In this document: positions 1 through 6,495 of the stretch, one piece after another
How the letters are laid out: every line of letters starts with the position of its first letter
Numbering within the stretch: the stretch's first letter is position 1
NCBI GenBank assembly: GCA_947375085.1
Contig: CANCEQ010000173.1
Coordinates: 1-6,495, forward strand
Origin: Flavobacteriales bacterium
Lineage (GTDB): Bacteria; Bacteroidota; Bacteroidia; Flavobacteriales; Crocinitomicaceae
Length of the DNA: 6,495 nt
Direction of reading: 5' to 3'
Notes under the pieces: model-generated
The model's database searches: none
What the model saw: the letters and a program-made list of their open reading frames with translations, nothing else
Told to the model about the DNA's origin: nothing
Position numbers and translations under genes: made by a program

Positions 1-761
1 GATGCTAAAGGTAAAGTTGAACCTACACAAACACTTGTGCCTCCTGTTATCGCTGCTACAACTGGCATCGCATTCACTGTTACATTTGCTGTTTGAGTTG
101 TTGTACAACCCGCAGTTGTCAATGAATATGAAATTAAACTTGTTCCTGCAATTAAACTTGTTACAACTCCACCATTTGATATTGTAGCAACTGTAGGTGA
201 AACACTTGACCATGTTCCTCCTACTGTTGAACTTGACAATGTTGTTGGTGTTCCTGCACAAACAGTTGTCGTTCCTGTTATTGGAGAAACAACTGGTGAA
301 GCATTTACTGTTACATTTGCTGTTTGAGTTGAAGTACATCCTGAAACAGTTTTAGAGTATGTAATAATTGAACTTCCTGCTAAAACTCCAGTAACTAATC
401 CCACTGATGAAACCGTTGCGTTTGCTGTTGTTCCACTTGTCCAAGTCCCTCCTGTTGTTACAGATGCTAAAGGTAAAGTTGAACCTACACAAACACTTGT
501 ACCTCCTGTTATCGCTGCTACAACTGGCATAGCATTCACTGTAACGTTTGCAGTTTGAGTTGTTGTACAACCCGAAGTTGTCAATGAATATGAAATTAAA
601 CTTGTTCCTGCAGTTAAACTTGTAACTAAACCTAAATTTGAAACTGTTGCAACTGAAGGGGTAGCACTTGTCCATGTCCCTCCTACTGTTGAACTTGACA
701 ATGTTGTTGGTGTTCCTGCACAAACAGTTGTCGTTCCTGTTATTGGTGATACAATTGGTAA
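1..761 (-). repeat. Higher-order 462-bp duplication of a two-Ig-domain cassette
   Basis: Positions 1–299 align with 463–761 at an exact 462-bp offset. The Ig units alternate between an A type (AAITGG, SVCVGSTL) and a B type (SPITGTTTVCAGTPTTLSSS). By eye, the B unit at 69–299 matches the B unit at 531–761 at about 85% of residues. The partial A unit at 1–68 is identical in its 22 residues to the A unit at 300–530. The outermost A unit (762–992) is only about 60% identical to the A unit at 300–530. This suggests that the recently copied block is B followed by A (300–761). Confidence 0.88.
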
Positions 762-992
762 AGCATTGATTGTAATTGAAGAATTCTGAGTAGTTGTACA
801 TCCATTAGTAGTTACTGCATATGAAACTACTGTATTTCCTGCTAATACACCTGTTAGAACTCCCGTTGTTGATATCGTTCCGTTAACTATTGTTCCGCTT
901 GTCCAAACACCACCTGAAGTAGTAGATGAAAGAGACAAAGTACTACCCACGCAAACCGAATTTCCTCCTGTAATTGCAGCTACCACTGGTAA
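1..992 (-). repeat. Tandem array of 231-bp repeats encoding 77-residue Ig-like domains
   Basis: Four complete units and one partial unit, in protein order: 762–992, 531–761, 300–530, 69–299 and 1–68. Every complete unit is exactly 231 bp. Each domain opens with PVV/PIV, then (A/S)(A/P)ITG, has Cys at position 14, GG(T/V)W ending at 30, an AG near 51–52, GC ending at 65, and closes near TVNA or TINA. The Cys14–Cys65 pair recurs in every full copy and probably forms a disulfide within the domain. The fold resembles bacterial Ig-like (BIG2-type) domains of Bacteroidota surface adhesins. The array continues past the left edge, so the copy number is unknown. Confidence 0.93.
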
Positions 993-3569
993 AGCATTTA
1001 CAGTTAATAAATTAGTTTTAGTAACCGTATTTGACCCTGAAGTATTTGTTGCAATCAAAGTAGCAGAATAGTTTCCCGCAGTTGAATAAGTAACAACTGG
1101 ATTTGCTATTGTAGATGTAGCAGGACTTCCACCAGGAAAACTCCATGAATAAGAAGTTGGATTACCAGTAGAAGTACTTGTATAAGTTACTGTTTGACCT
1201 GAACAAATAGTAGAAACACTCGCTGTGAAATTTGCGACTACAGGAACATTTACAGGGCCAGTAGCAGTTCCATTCAAAAGAAAATTATAAGTTCCTTCAT
1301 CACAATCATTGTTTACAAATGATAAAGTTTCACTAAAAGTTCCACCTGAAGACGGATTAAAAGAAATGATAAAAGTTGTAGTTGCACCTGCTGCAATAGT
1401 TGTAGTACCAAATGAAGTATTTACTAAAAAAGCAGAACCTGTTAATGAAATAGGATTTGTCAAAATTAAATTTGAACTTCCAGTATTTTTAACAGTAAAT
1501 GTAACATTTGTAGAGGTTCCTGAAGCAATCGTGCCAAAAGTATAAGCTCCTTCATCCAAAATTTCATTTGTTGATTGTAAAACACTAATTTCTGCAGGAG
1601 AAGTTGTATTAAATTTAAAATTATCTATATAGATATCATTTCCATTTGCAGCAACGGCTCTAAATCTAAATTTTACATTTTTTGAAGTTGTAGTAACAAA
1701 AGGTAATAAATCAATTGTCTCTGTTCTCCAATCTGAAGCCCCTACTGGAATATATTCTGAACTTAAAACCGTAGTTAAAACTTGTAATGCTGTTCCTAAT
1801 TTATCATAAATTGGTGTTGCTGTCCATGTTGCTCCACAATCTTGAGAAATATCTACATATAATCTTTCGTAGTTAAATGTTGTTGAATTTCTTCTTCTAT
1901 AGGCTACATCAAATTGAATATTCGCAGCTGAAGCATTACATGGTAAAATAAATATTGGTGTTATTAAATTTTCTGTTCCTGCCGAGGTATTTCCAAAAGC
2001 TGGCATTTGAGCTGCCTTATTTATAGCTACACCAGAAATCGAAGTCGCTGAAGCACCTAACCATTCAAAACAGTCATTATTAGGATTATTTACAGACCAT
2101 TTTAAATCTGGAGGAAAAACATTTGCTTCAAAATTTTGAACATATGGTGCAGTTATACCATTTGAAACTATAAATTGTAATGAAACGGTATCATTAAACG
2201 CTGAAGGATCTGCTACTCCATTTGGTAAAGTTGAAAAGGATTTAATTGTATGTGTTCCTGCAAAAGTTGAAAAGGATGGTAAATTCACATTAACAGTGCC
2301 TCCAGGAACCACACTACCTGTAAATGAAAAGGTAGTTACTGCTCCATTATCAATGGAATATGAAATAGTAGCTGAAGTTAAATTACTCGCCCCTCTATTT
2401 TTTAACACCACTGAAGGAGTAATAGAACCAATACAATTATCACCAGTAGGCTTGATAATATTTACAATTGAGGCATCATTAGGATTTGGAGGCGTACAAG
2501 CATCTGAGTTTATTAAATTTAATCTTAACGGACTGTTTTCTAAAACGATTCTCATTCTCGTTTTTTGATCATTTGTAAAAGTACTCATACACTTATCATC
2601 TGTATAATCCATGTAGTTTTCAATCATATCATTACCAGGAAACGATGTACACGAATTAGTTCCCGTTGGGCAACCATAATTTGCATTCGCAGCTATTGGG
2701 GTATCATTACAAAAATCATCTAACCCACAAGTTCCCGTTGCATCTCCCCATATATGACGTAAACCTAACCAATGTCCAATTTCATGAGTAGCTGTTCTAC
2801 CTTCATTGTAGGGAGCAGGAGTTTTTGTTATAGCACTTTTCCCAATAGAATTATACATAAAAACAACACCATCCGTAGCAGAAGAAGTTGTACCACATCC
2901 TATTCCTCCTAAAGGAGATTCGGGAAATTGGGCATAACCTAGAATTCCTCCTGATAAATTACATAACCAAATATTTAAATACTTATTTGGATCCCAACCT
3001 CTTGTTGCTGTTGCTATTCCATTATTATAAGTATAAGGCTTAATTGTTGCATCTACATAAGTATCTGCATAAGGTGGTGCCGAAAATCCTGCAGTACTTC
3101 TATTTATTCGATTTACTCCAGGCTGTCCTGCTGTGAAAGCTGATCCATCAGGTCTTCTTTGAGCAAGACAAAATTCAATTTGAGTATCAGCTCCAACTGA
3201 ATTTGTGTTATAGCCATTCGATCCGAGTAACTTTCTGTAATCTTCATTCAATACATCTATCTGTGATTGTATAGCTGCTTGAGAAACATTTGATCCTGTC
3301 CCTATAGCTTCTCCATTATTTATAACATGAAAGACAACTGGGATAGTATAAACAGAACCAATAATTCTGTGTTTTGATTTAGTTAGTATCTTTTGAGCCA
3401 TCCACTTTTCAAACTGTTCGTGGGTTTCTAAATTTGGATTTTCAGTTCTTCTGATTTGTTCCATTTCATCCGTATGACAACGGATAATTTGTGCATTTAT
3501 ATCAACCCTTATCAAAGAAAGAGTTAATACAAATACCCAATAACTCAAATTGGGTAATTTGTTTTTCAT
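1..3569 (-). CDS. Secreted multidomain M43 (pappalysin/cytophagalysin-type) metalloprotease with Ig-like repeat array, C-terminus outside window
   Basis: The frame is open from the ATG at 3569 to the left edge (1189 codons); an in-frame TAA three codons upstream and a signal peptide (residues 1–26, ending INA before Q27) fix the start. The zinc-protease motif HEIGHWLGLRH is at 262–272, with three His ligands and catalytic Glu263. Family features DDFCNDTP and the Met-turn NYMDYTDDKC (Met320) follow. Later regions, with approximate limits, are CARDB-like (350–470), jelly-roll/MAM-like (471–657), ASH/choice-of-anchor-D-like (660–770), PKD (771–859, SYSWSFPGG), then 77-residue Ig-like domains from 860 to the edge. 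The protein should be exported and digest or bind extracellular protein. Type IX secretion is inferred from the family; the sorting domain is not visible. The protease call is firm; names of the middle domains rest on pattern recognition. No Shine-Dalgarno site is seen. Confidence 0.93.
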   Translation of the reverse strand, partial: MKNKLPNLSYWVFVLTLSLIRVDINAQIIRCHTDEMEQIRRTENPNLETHEQFEKWMAQKILTKSKHRIIGSVYTIPVVFHVINNGEAIGTGSNVSQAAIQSQIDVLNEDYRKLLGSNGYNTNSVGADTQIEFCLAQRRPDGSAFTAGQPGVNRINRSTAGFSAPPYADTYVDATIKPYTYNNGIATATRGWDPNKYLNIWLCNLSGGILGYAQFPESPLGGIGCGTTSSATDGVVFMYNSIGKSAITKTPAPYNEGRTATHEIGHWLGLRHIWGDATGTCGLDDFCNDTPIAANANYGCPTGTNSCTSFPGNDMIENYMDYTDDKCMSTFTNDQKTRMRIVLENSPLRLNLINSDACTPPNPNDASIVNIIKPTGDNCIGSITPSVVLKNRGASNLTSATISYSIDNGAVTTFSFTGSVVPGGTVNVNLPSFSTFAGTHTIKSFSTLPNGVADPSAFNDTVSLQFIVSNGITAPYVQNFEANVFPPDLKWSVNNPNNDCFEWLGASATSISGVAINKAAQMPAFGNTSAGTENLITPIFILPCNASAANIQFDVAYRRRNSTTFNYERLYVDISQDCGATWTATPIYDKLGTALQVLTTVLSSEYIPVGASDWRTETIDLLPFVTTTSKNVKFRFRAVAANGNDIYIDNFKFNTTSPAEISVLQSTNEILDEGAYTFGTIASGTSTNVTFTVKNTGSSNLILTNPISLTGSAFLVNTSFGTTTIAAGATTTFIISFNPSSGGTFSETLSFVNNDCDEGTYNFLLNGTATGPVNVPVVANFTASVSTICSGQTVTYTSTSTGNPTSYSWSFPGGSPATSTIANPVVTYSTAGNYSATLIATNTSGSNTVTKTNLLTVNALPVVAAITGGNSVCVGSTLSLSSTTSGGVWTSGTIVNGTISTTGVLTGVLAGNTVVSYAVTTNGCTTTQNSSITINALPIVSPITGTTTVCAGTPTTLSSSTVGGTWTSATPSVATVSNLGLVTSLTAGTSLISYSLTTSGCTTTQTANVTVNAMPVVAAITGGTSVCVGSTLPLASVTTGGTWTSGTTANATVSSVGLVTGVLAGSSIITYSKTVSGCTSTQTANVTVNASPVVSPITGTTTVCAGTPTTLSSSTVGGTWSSVSPTVATISNGGVVTSLIAGTSLISYSLTTAGCTTTQTANVTVNAMPVVAAITGGTSVCVGSTLPLA
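2227..2277 (-). repeat. Short 15-bp direct repeat within the protease/adhesin gene
   Basis: The 15-mer aaagttgaaaaggat occurs at 2227–2241 and again at 2263–2277, offset by 36 bp (12 codons). On the coding strand it falls in the CARDB-like region and gives two SFST motifs twelve residues apart. It may be a small in-frame duplication or chance similarity between adjacent beta strands. Confidence 0.5.
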
Positions 3570-3620
3570 AGTTGTTTATTTTATTGTTTAGCGTTTGCAA
3601 TATATAAATAATATCAATTA

Positions 3621-3651
3621 CAAATGTTAAAAATAAAACAATAGTTATCAA
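3621..3651 (-). promoter_or_regulatory. Candidate Bacteroidota-type promoter for the M43 protease gene
   Basis: On the minus strand, TTG (3649–3651) is followed after 20 bases by AACATTTG (3621–3628). Bacteroidota promoters have a −33 TTG and a −7 TAnnTTTG; this octamer differs from the consensus at one base. It lies between the ftsY terminator and the start codon and would give a leader of roughly 45 bases. The region is AT-rich, so a chance match is possible. Confidence 0.35.
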
Positions 3652-3670
3652 CAATGTTATATTGAATCAA

Positions 3671-3698
3671 TAAAAAAAGCGATCATTTGAGATCGCTT
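3671..3698 (-). terminator. Intrinsic terminator downstream of ftsY
   Basis: Read on the minus strand, a perfect 8-bp stem AAGCGATC/GATCGCTT (3691–3698 and 3677–3684) with a 6-base loop runs into a T tract (complement of the A run at 3672–3678). It lies about 60 bp after the ftsY stop codon. It separates the housekeeping cluster from the protease gene, which should therefore be its own transcription unit. Confidence 0.85.
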
Positions 3699-3756
3699 AA
3701 AAATTAAATCAATATAAATCAGTAGGTTAATAAATTTATATTAAATTTTAAAATGT

Positions 3757-4710
3757 TTATGAAAAAAGTGAATCAACAAATTCAGATTTATTAAAAACTT
3801 GTAAATCATCCATACCTTCACCTACTCCAATATATTTTACTGGAATCTTCATTTGATCAGAAATTCCTATAACAACCCCCCCTTTTGCAGTACCGTCTAA
3901 TTTAGTAATTGCTAAGGCATTAATATCAGTAGCCAACGAAAATTGTTTTGCCTGCTCATACGCATTTTGACCTGTAGAACCATCTAAAACTAATAAAATT
4001 TCATGTGGCGCTCCTGGTACAACTTTTTCCATTACACGTTTAATTTTACTTAACTCGTTCATTAAGTTAATCTTATTATGTAATCTTCCTGCAGTATCTA
4101 TAATTACTACATCCGCTTTTTGAGCCGTAGCAGATTGCAATGTATCAAACGCAACAGCGGCAGGATCTGCCCCCATTCCTTGATGTACAATCTCAACGCC
4201 AACTCTTTCAGACCAAATTATCAATTGATCTACAGCTGCAGCTCTAAATGTATCAGCAGCACCTAGAACGACCTTTTTATTTATTTTCTTAAATTGATGA
4301 GCTAATTTTCCAATTGTAGTTGTTTTACCAACCCCATTTACACCTACCACCATGATAACATGAGGATAATCAGTATGCTTTGGCACTTCAAATTCTACAG
4401 AATCACTTGCATTATTTTCAGATAAAAGTACTCCTATTTCGTCTCTCAAAACAGAATTTAACTCATCTGTCCCTAACACTTTATCTCTTGCAACTCTAGC
4501 TTCAATTCTTTCAATAATTTTTAATGTCGTTTCTACACCAACATCTGAAGAAATTAATATCTCCTCTAAATTATCTAAAACATCTGAATCAACTTTTGAT
4601 TTACCAACGATTGATCGAGCAATTTTGGAAAAGAAACTTTGTTTCGTTTTCTCTAATCCTTTATCAAGTGTTTCTTTTTTTTCTTTTGAAAATAATCCGA
4701 AAAATGCCAT
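3757..4710 (-). CDS. ftsY: Signal recognition particle receptor FtsY (SRP GTPase)
   Basis: FtsY is the membrane-associated SRP receptor. It pairs with Ffh of ribosome-bound SRP, and the two GTPases activate each other to hand translating ribosomes to the Sec translocon. The 317-residue protein has a short N-terminal stretch (FFGLFSKEKKE, probably membrane-binding), the helical N domain (about 20–100) and the GTPase G domain. Visible motifs are G1 GVNGVGKTTT (123–132), DTFRAAA (153–159), G3 DTAGR (205–209), G4 TKLD (269–272) and GVGEG (295–299). It lacks the long acidic A domain of E. coli FtsY. The start at 4710 is the only ATG between the upstream in-frame stop and the conserved N domain. 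It follows the ribosomal protein genes on the same strand, but a terminator-like hairpin lies just before it. Confidence 0.97.
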   Translation of the reverse strand: MAFFGLFSKEKKETLDKGLEKTKQSFFSKIARSIVGKSKVDSDVLDNLEEILISSDVGVETTLKIIERIEARVARDKVLGTDELNSVLRDEIGVLLSENNASDSVEFEVPKHTDYPHVIMVVGVNGVGKTTTIGKLAHQFKKINKKVVLGAADTFRAAAVDQLIIWSERVGVEIVHQGMGADPAAVAFDTLQSATAQKADVVIIDTAGRLHNKINLMNELSKIKRVMEKVVPGAPHEILLVLDGSTGQNAYEQAKQFSLATDINALAITKLDGTAKGGVVIGISDQMKIPVKYIGVGEGMDDLQVFNKSEFVDSLFS

Positions 4711-4720
4711 AGTACTATTA

Positions 4721-4755
4721 AAAAATAAAAGCTTCCTCTACGAATAAAGGAAGCT
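4721..4755 (-). terminator. Terminator-like hairpin between DUF4295 gene and ftsY (terminator or attenuator)
   Basis: On the minus strand, a perfect 8-bp stem AGCTTCCT/AGGAAGCT (4748–4755 and 4730–4737) with a 10-base loop is followed by the T-rich run TTTTATTTTT. It starts 27 bp after the DUF4295 stop, and its tail ends about 10 bases before the ftsY ATG. By form it is an intrinsic terminator for the rpmB–rpmG–DUF4295 transcript. Because ftsY begins immediately after it, partial read-through or attenuation is also plausible. Confidence 0.72.
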
Positions 4756-4781
4756 CAAAAATATAATGAAGGTCAAAAGAA

Positions 4782-4937
4782 TTAGTTTTTAGCGAACCAC
4801 TCTTTTACTTTGTCGTTATGAACAATCTCTTCTTTGAATGAATAAGAACCTGTTTTTTCAGATTTTACCATTCTAATTACTTTTGAATGCTCTTTACCAC
4901 CACCTTTTTGTAACGATGCTACTACTTTCTTTGCCAT
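4782..4937 (-). CDS. DUF4295 family small basic protein, probable ribosomal protein bL38
   Basis: This 51-residue ORF starts MAKKVVASLQ and ends EWFAKN. It is lysine-rich and carries the signature VIRMVKSEKTGSYSFKEE typical of the Bacteroidota DUF4295 family. It starts three bases after the rpmG stop, so the two are almost certainly cotranscribed and probably translationally coupled. From memory, the Flavobacterium johnsoniae ribosome structure revealed a Bacteroidota-specific large-subunit protein, named bL38, that I believe is this family; I could not check that link here. Its position among bL28 and bL33 genes supports a ribosomal role independently. No membrane segment or signal peptide is present. 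Confidence 0.88.
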   Translation of the reverse strand: MAKKVVASLQKGGGKEHSKVIRMVKSEKTGSYSFKEEIVHNDKVKEWFAKN

Positions 4938-4940
4938 CTC

Positions 4941-5129
4941 TTATTTAATTTCTTTGTGAACAGTATATCTTCTCAAAATCGGATTGAATTTTTTGATTTC
5001 CATTCTTTCCGGCGTGTTCTTTCTGTTTTTCGTTGTAATATAACGAGAAGTTCCAGCTTGACCTGAATCTTTGTGCTCTGTGCACTCAAGAATCACTTGG
5101 ATTCTATTTCCTTTACTTTTCTTAGCCAT
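4941..5129 (-). CDS. rpmG: 50S ribosomal protein L33 (bL33)
   Basis: The 62-residue basic protein is a structural component of the large ribosomal subunit, near the E site. Recognisable segments are [13 protein letters not shown] (8–20), [21 protein letters not shown] and a C-terminal [14 protein letters not shown]. It lacks the paired CxxC motifs of the zinc-binding form: only one Cys (residue 16) remains, and NPIL stands where the second pair would be. It is therefore the zinc-independent type. The short insertion around SGQAGTS is, as I recall, usual in Bacteroidota L33. It lies 45 bp after rpmB and 3 bp before the DUF4295 gene. Confidence 0.96.
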   Translation of the reverse strand: MAKKSKGNRIQVILECTEHKDSGQAGTSRYITTKNRKNTPERMEIKKFNPILRRYTVHKEIK

Positions 5130-5174
5130 TTCTAAAAAATTTTTAATCTACCATTTCACAATGGACGAAAGTAT

Positions 5175-5411
5175 TTATTTTAAGTATCCTTTCTCACGAG
5201 CCTCTTTCAGACAAGCAGAAATACCTTTTTTATTTATAGTTCTCAATGCAGAAGTTGAAATTTTCAACGTAATGTATTGGTTTTCCTCCGCTAGGAAAAA
5301 TGTTTTCGAAATTAAATTCGGTAAGAATTTTCTTTTCGTTTTGCGGTTTGAGTGAGAAACATTGTTTCCTACCATTACCGACTTACCTGTTAATTGACAA
5401 ACTCGTGACAT
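5175..5411 (-). CDS. rpmB: 50S ribosomal protein L28 (bL28)
   Basis: The 78-residue basic protein of the large subunit begins MSRVCQLTGK, continues with VGNNVSHSNRKTKRKFLPNL and ends REKGYLK, all typical of bL28. A single Cys at position 5 remains, so this is the zinc-independent form lacking the CxxC pairs. It is the first gene of the probable rpmB–rpmG–DUF4295 transcript, with a candidate promoter just upstream at 5450–5480. The ATG is preceded by an A-rich leader without a Shine-Dalgarno site, as is normal for Flavobacteriia. Confidence 0.97.
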   Translation of the reverse strand: MSRVCQLTGKSVMVGNNVSHSNRKTKRKFLPNLISKTFFLAEENQYITLKISTSALRTINKKGISACLKEAREKGYLK

Positions 5412-5449
5412 TTCTTATATTTTTTTTAGCTTAATTCAAAAAGCGAGTG

Positions 5450-5480
5450 CAAAGAAAGTAATTTTAAAACTAATTACCAA
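5450..5480 (-). promoter_or_regulatory. Candidate Bacteroidota-type promoter for the rpmB operon
   Basis: On the minus strand, TTG (5478–5480) is separated by 20 bases from TTTCTTTG (5450–5457), followed by CA. This fits the −33 TTG / −7 TAnnTTTG pattern with one mismatch. It sits entirely in the 76-bp gap between the cinA stop and the rpmB start and would give a leader of roughly 30 bases. I see no terminator for cinA in this gap, so read-through from cinA may add to expression. Confidence 0.5.
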
Positions 5481-5487
5481 GTCTTTT

Positions 5488-6495
5488 CTATTTAATTTTC
5501 AACTTAATTTCTAAAATAGCACATCTTAACAAATTAAGAGCTGATAAAACTGTCATTTGAATATTACGTTCTCGATTATTCCCAAACAAATATTTAATTG
5601 CAAATGCTCCTTCTTTTGAAGCAACACCAATCCAAACAGTCCCTACAGGTTTTTCCTCTGTACCTCCTTCAGGTCCAGCTATTCCTGAAGTTGAAATACA
5701 ATAATCCACACCTAACTTTAACCTCCCATTAATCGCCATTTGAAGAACAACTTCCTCACTTACAGCACCGTATTCTAACAATGTAGATTCTTCCACGTCA
5801 ACCAATTTATTTTTTAACGTATTTGAGTAGGTTAAAAAACTACCTTGAAAATAATCTGATGAGCCAGAAATAGATACAATTGATGAAGCTAATGAGCCAC
5901 CTGTACAACTTTCAACAGTCCCTACAGTAGCATTTTTATCTTTTAATAATTGACCAACAACCTCTGGTAATATTAGCTCACCTCTGCCATAAACATTAAC
6001 AGGTAAACGCTCCTCTATTTCCTTAAAGTATCCTTCTATTTTTTGTAAATCTTCCTCACCATTAGGTGATGTTATTCGTAATTTCAAAGATCCAATTGAA
6101 GGTAAATAGGCTAATCCTAAACCATCTGCATGAATTCGATCTTCCCAATCTTTCATTTTTTCAGCCAAAAAAGACTCCCCTATTCCTTGTAATAATATTG
6201 TCCTATGAAATATGGATGAAACTTTAAAACGCTCTTTCAATCTTGGAAAAACTTCATTTTCCATTATACTTTTCATTTCAAATGGAACACCTGGTAAACT
6301 CACTAAAATCGAATTGTCTATTTCAAACCACATTCCAGATGCTGTTCCTTGAAAATTATCTAAAATTGTACATGATTTAGGTAAAGCTGCTTGTTGTATA
6401 TTTACTTCCAACATTTCTCTTCCGCGATCAGTGAAATATTTTGTAATTCGATCTAAAACGATTTGATTAATTTCTAATTCAGTATCAAAATATTC
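5488..6495 (-). CDS. cinA: CinA family protein (competence/damage-inducible; NMN amidohydrolase-like C-domain), N-terminus outside window
   Basis: The frame stays open from the TAG at 5488–5490 to the right edge: 335 visible residues, with about 80 probably missing. The M at 6414 is internal, because the 27 residues before it continue the family sequence. The visible part holds the end of the molybdopterin-binding-like COG1058 domain (GTASGMWFE, VSLPGVPFEMK), a middle region, and a C-terminal PncC-type domain from about residue 175. Its motifs are ESCTGG (195–200), TYSN, TSGIAGPEGG (269–278) and KPVGTVW (282–288). In other bacteria the family hydrolyses ADP-ribose or ADP-type pyrophosphates through the N-domain and deamidates NMN through the C-domain, for pyridine-nucleotide recycling. 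Both activities are inferred here. A role in competence is not shown by the sequence. Confidence 0.96.
   Translation of the reverse strand, partial: EYFDTELEINQIVLDRITKYFTDRGREMLEVNIQQAALPKSCTILDNFQGTASGMWFEIDNSILVSLPGVPFEMKSIMENEVFPRLKERFKVSSIFHRTILLQGIGESFLAEKMKDWEDRIHADGLGLAYLPSIGSLKLRITSPNGEEDLQKIEGYFKEIEERLPVNVYGRGELILPEVVGQLLKDKNATVGTVESCTGGSLASSIVSISGSSDYFQGSFLTYSNTLKNKLVDVEESTLLEYGAVSEEVVLQMAINGRLKLGVDYCISTSGIAGPEGGTEEKPVGTVWIGVASKEGAFAIKYLFGNNRERNIQMTVLSALNLLRCAILEIKLKIK

Noticed and set aside
352..801. Minus-strand 149-codon ORF rich in Asn, Cys and Arg
   Set aside because: It is in another frame of the same strand, inside the Ig repeat array. It exists because the repeats are low in complexity; the main frame gives regular 77-residue domains.
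1..992. Regular repeats considered as a CRISPR array or intergenic satellite
   Set aside because: The period is 231 bp, all units are coding and in frame, and there is no short repeat with unique spacers.
1309..2568. Plus-strand ORFs at 1309–1545 and 2296–2568
   Set aside because: They are antisense shadows of the protease/adhesin frame, rich in Val, Pro and Lys as expected from the complement of Thr/Gly/Asn codons, with no recognisable family.
4756..4763. TATTTTTG as a −7 promoter element for ftsY
   Set aside because: It matches TAnnTTTG, but no TTG lies 19–21 bases upstream and such matches are frequent in AT-rich DNA. I mention it only as an alternative in the hairpin finding.
5130..5174. 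Small hairpin (CCATT/AATGG, 5151–5164) between rpmB and rpmG
   Set aside because: The stem is only 5 bp and no T tract follows directly; the gap is short and the genes are probably cotranscribed.
4524..5355. Plus-strand ORFs at 4524–4712 and 5071–5355
   Set aside because: They overlap ftsY, rpmG and rpmB on the opposite strand, where the family match is unmistakable.
6412..6414. ATG at 6414 as the start of cinA
   Set aside because: The frame continues upstream to the window edge with family-like sequence, so the gene is simply cut by the window.

Overview
The window looks like a chromosomal segment of a low-GC member of the Bacteroidota, most likely a flavobacterium. Four things point there: the AT-rich sequence, genes without Shine-Dalgarno sites, the block cinA–rpmB–rpmG–DUF4295–ftsY, and a secreted metalloprotease/adhesin of the cytophagalysin type. 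All supported genes lie on the minus strand, so the window reads from right to left.

Right part (3757–6495) is housekeeping. cinA runs off the right edge and lacks its N-terminus. After a 76-bp gap holding a Bacteroidota-type promoter come rpmB (bL28), rpmG (bL33) and a 51-codon DUF4295 gene (probably ribosomal protein bL38). A hairpin with a T-rich tail follows, then ftsY, the signal recognition particle receptor. This cluster therefore combines large-subunit ribosomal proteins with the factor that docks translating ribosomes at the membrane. A clear intrinsic terminator closes ftsY.

Left part (1–3569) is one uninterrupted minus-strand reading frame of 1189 visible codons that runs off the left edge. 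It starts with a signal peptide and a pappalysin-family (M43) zinc protease domain. These are followed by a CARDB-like domain, a jelly-roll (MAM-like) domain, an ASH/choice-of-anchor-D-like domain, a PKD domain and an array of Ig-like domains of exactly 77 residues each. The Ig-like domains alternate between two types, so the DNA has a 231-bp repeat and a 462-bp higher-order repeat. The C-terminus, including any type IX secretion sorting domain, lies outside the window.

I did not find a clearly new biological system. The points most worth a second look are the two-domain duplication with patchy divergence in the Ig array, the terminator-like hairpin almost touching the ftsY start codon, and the small DUF4295/bL38 gene. 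There is no gene-free stretch longer than 187 bp.
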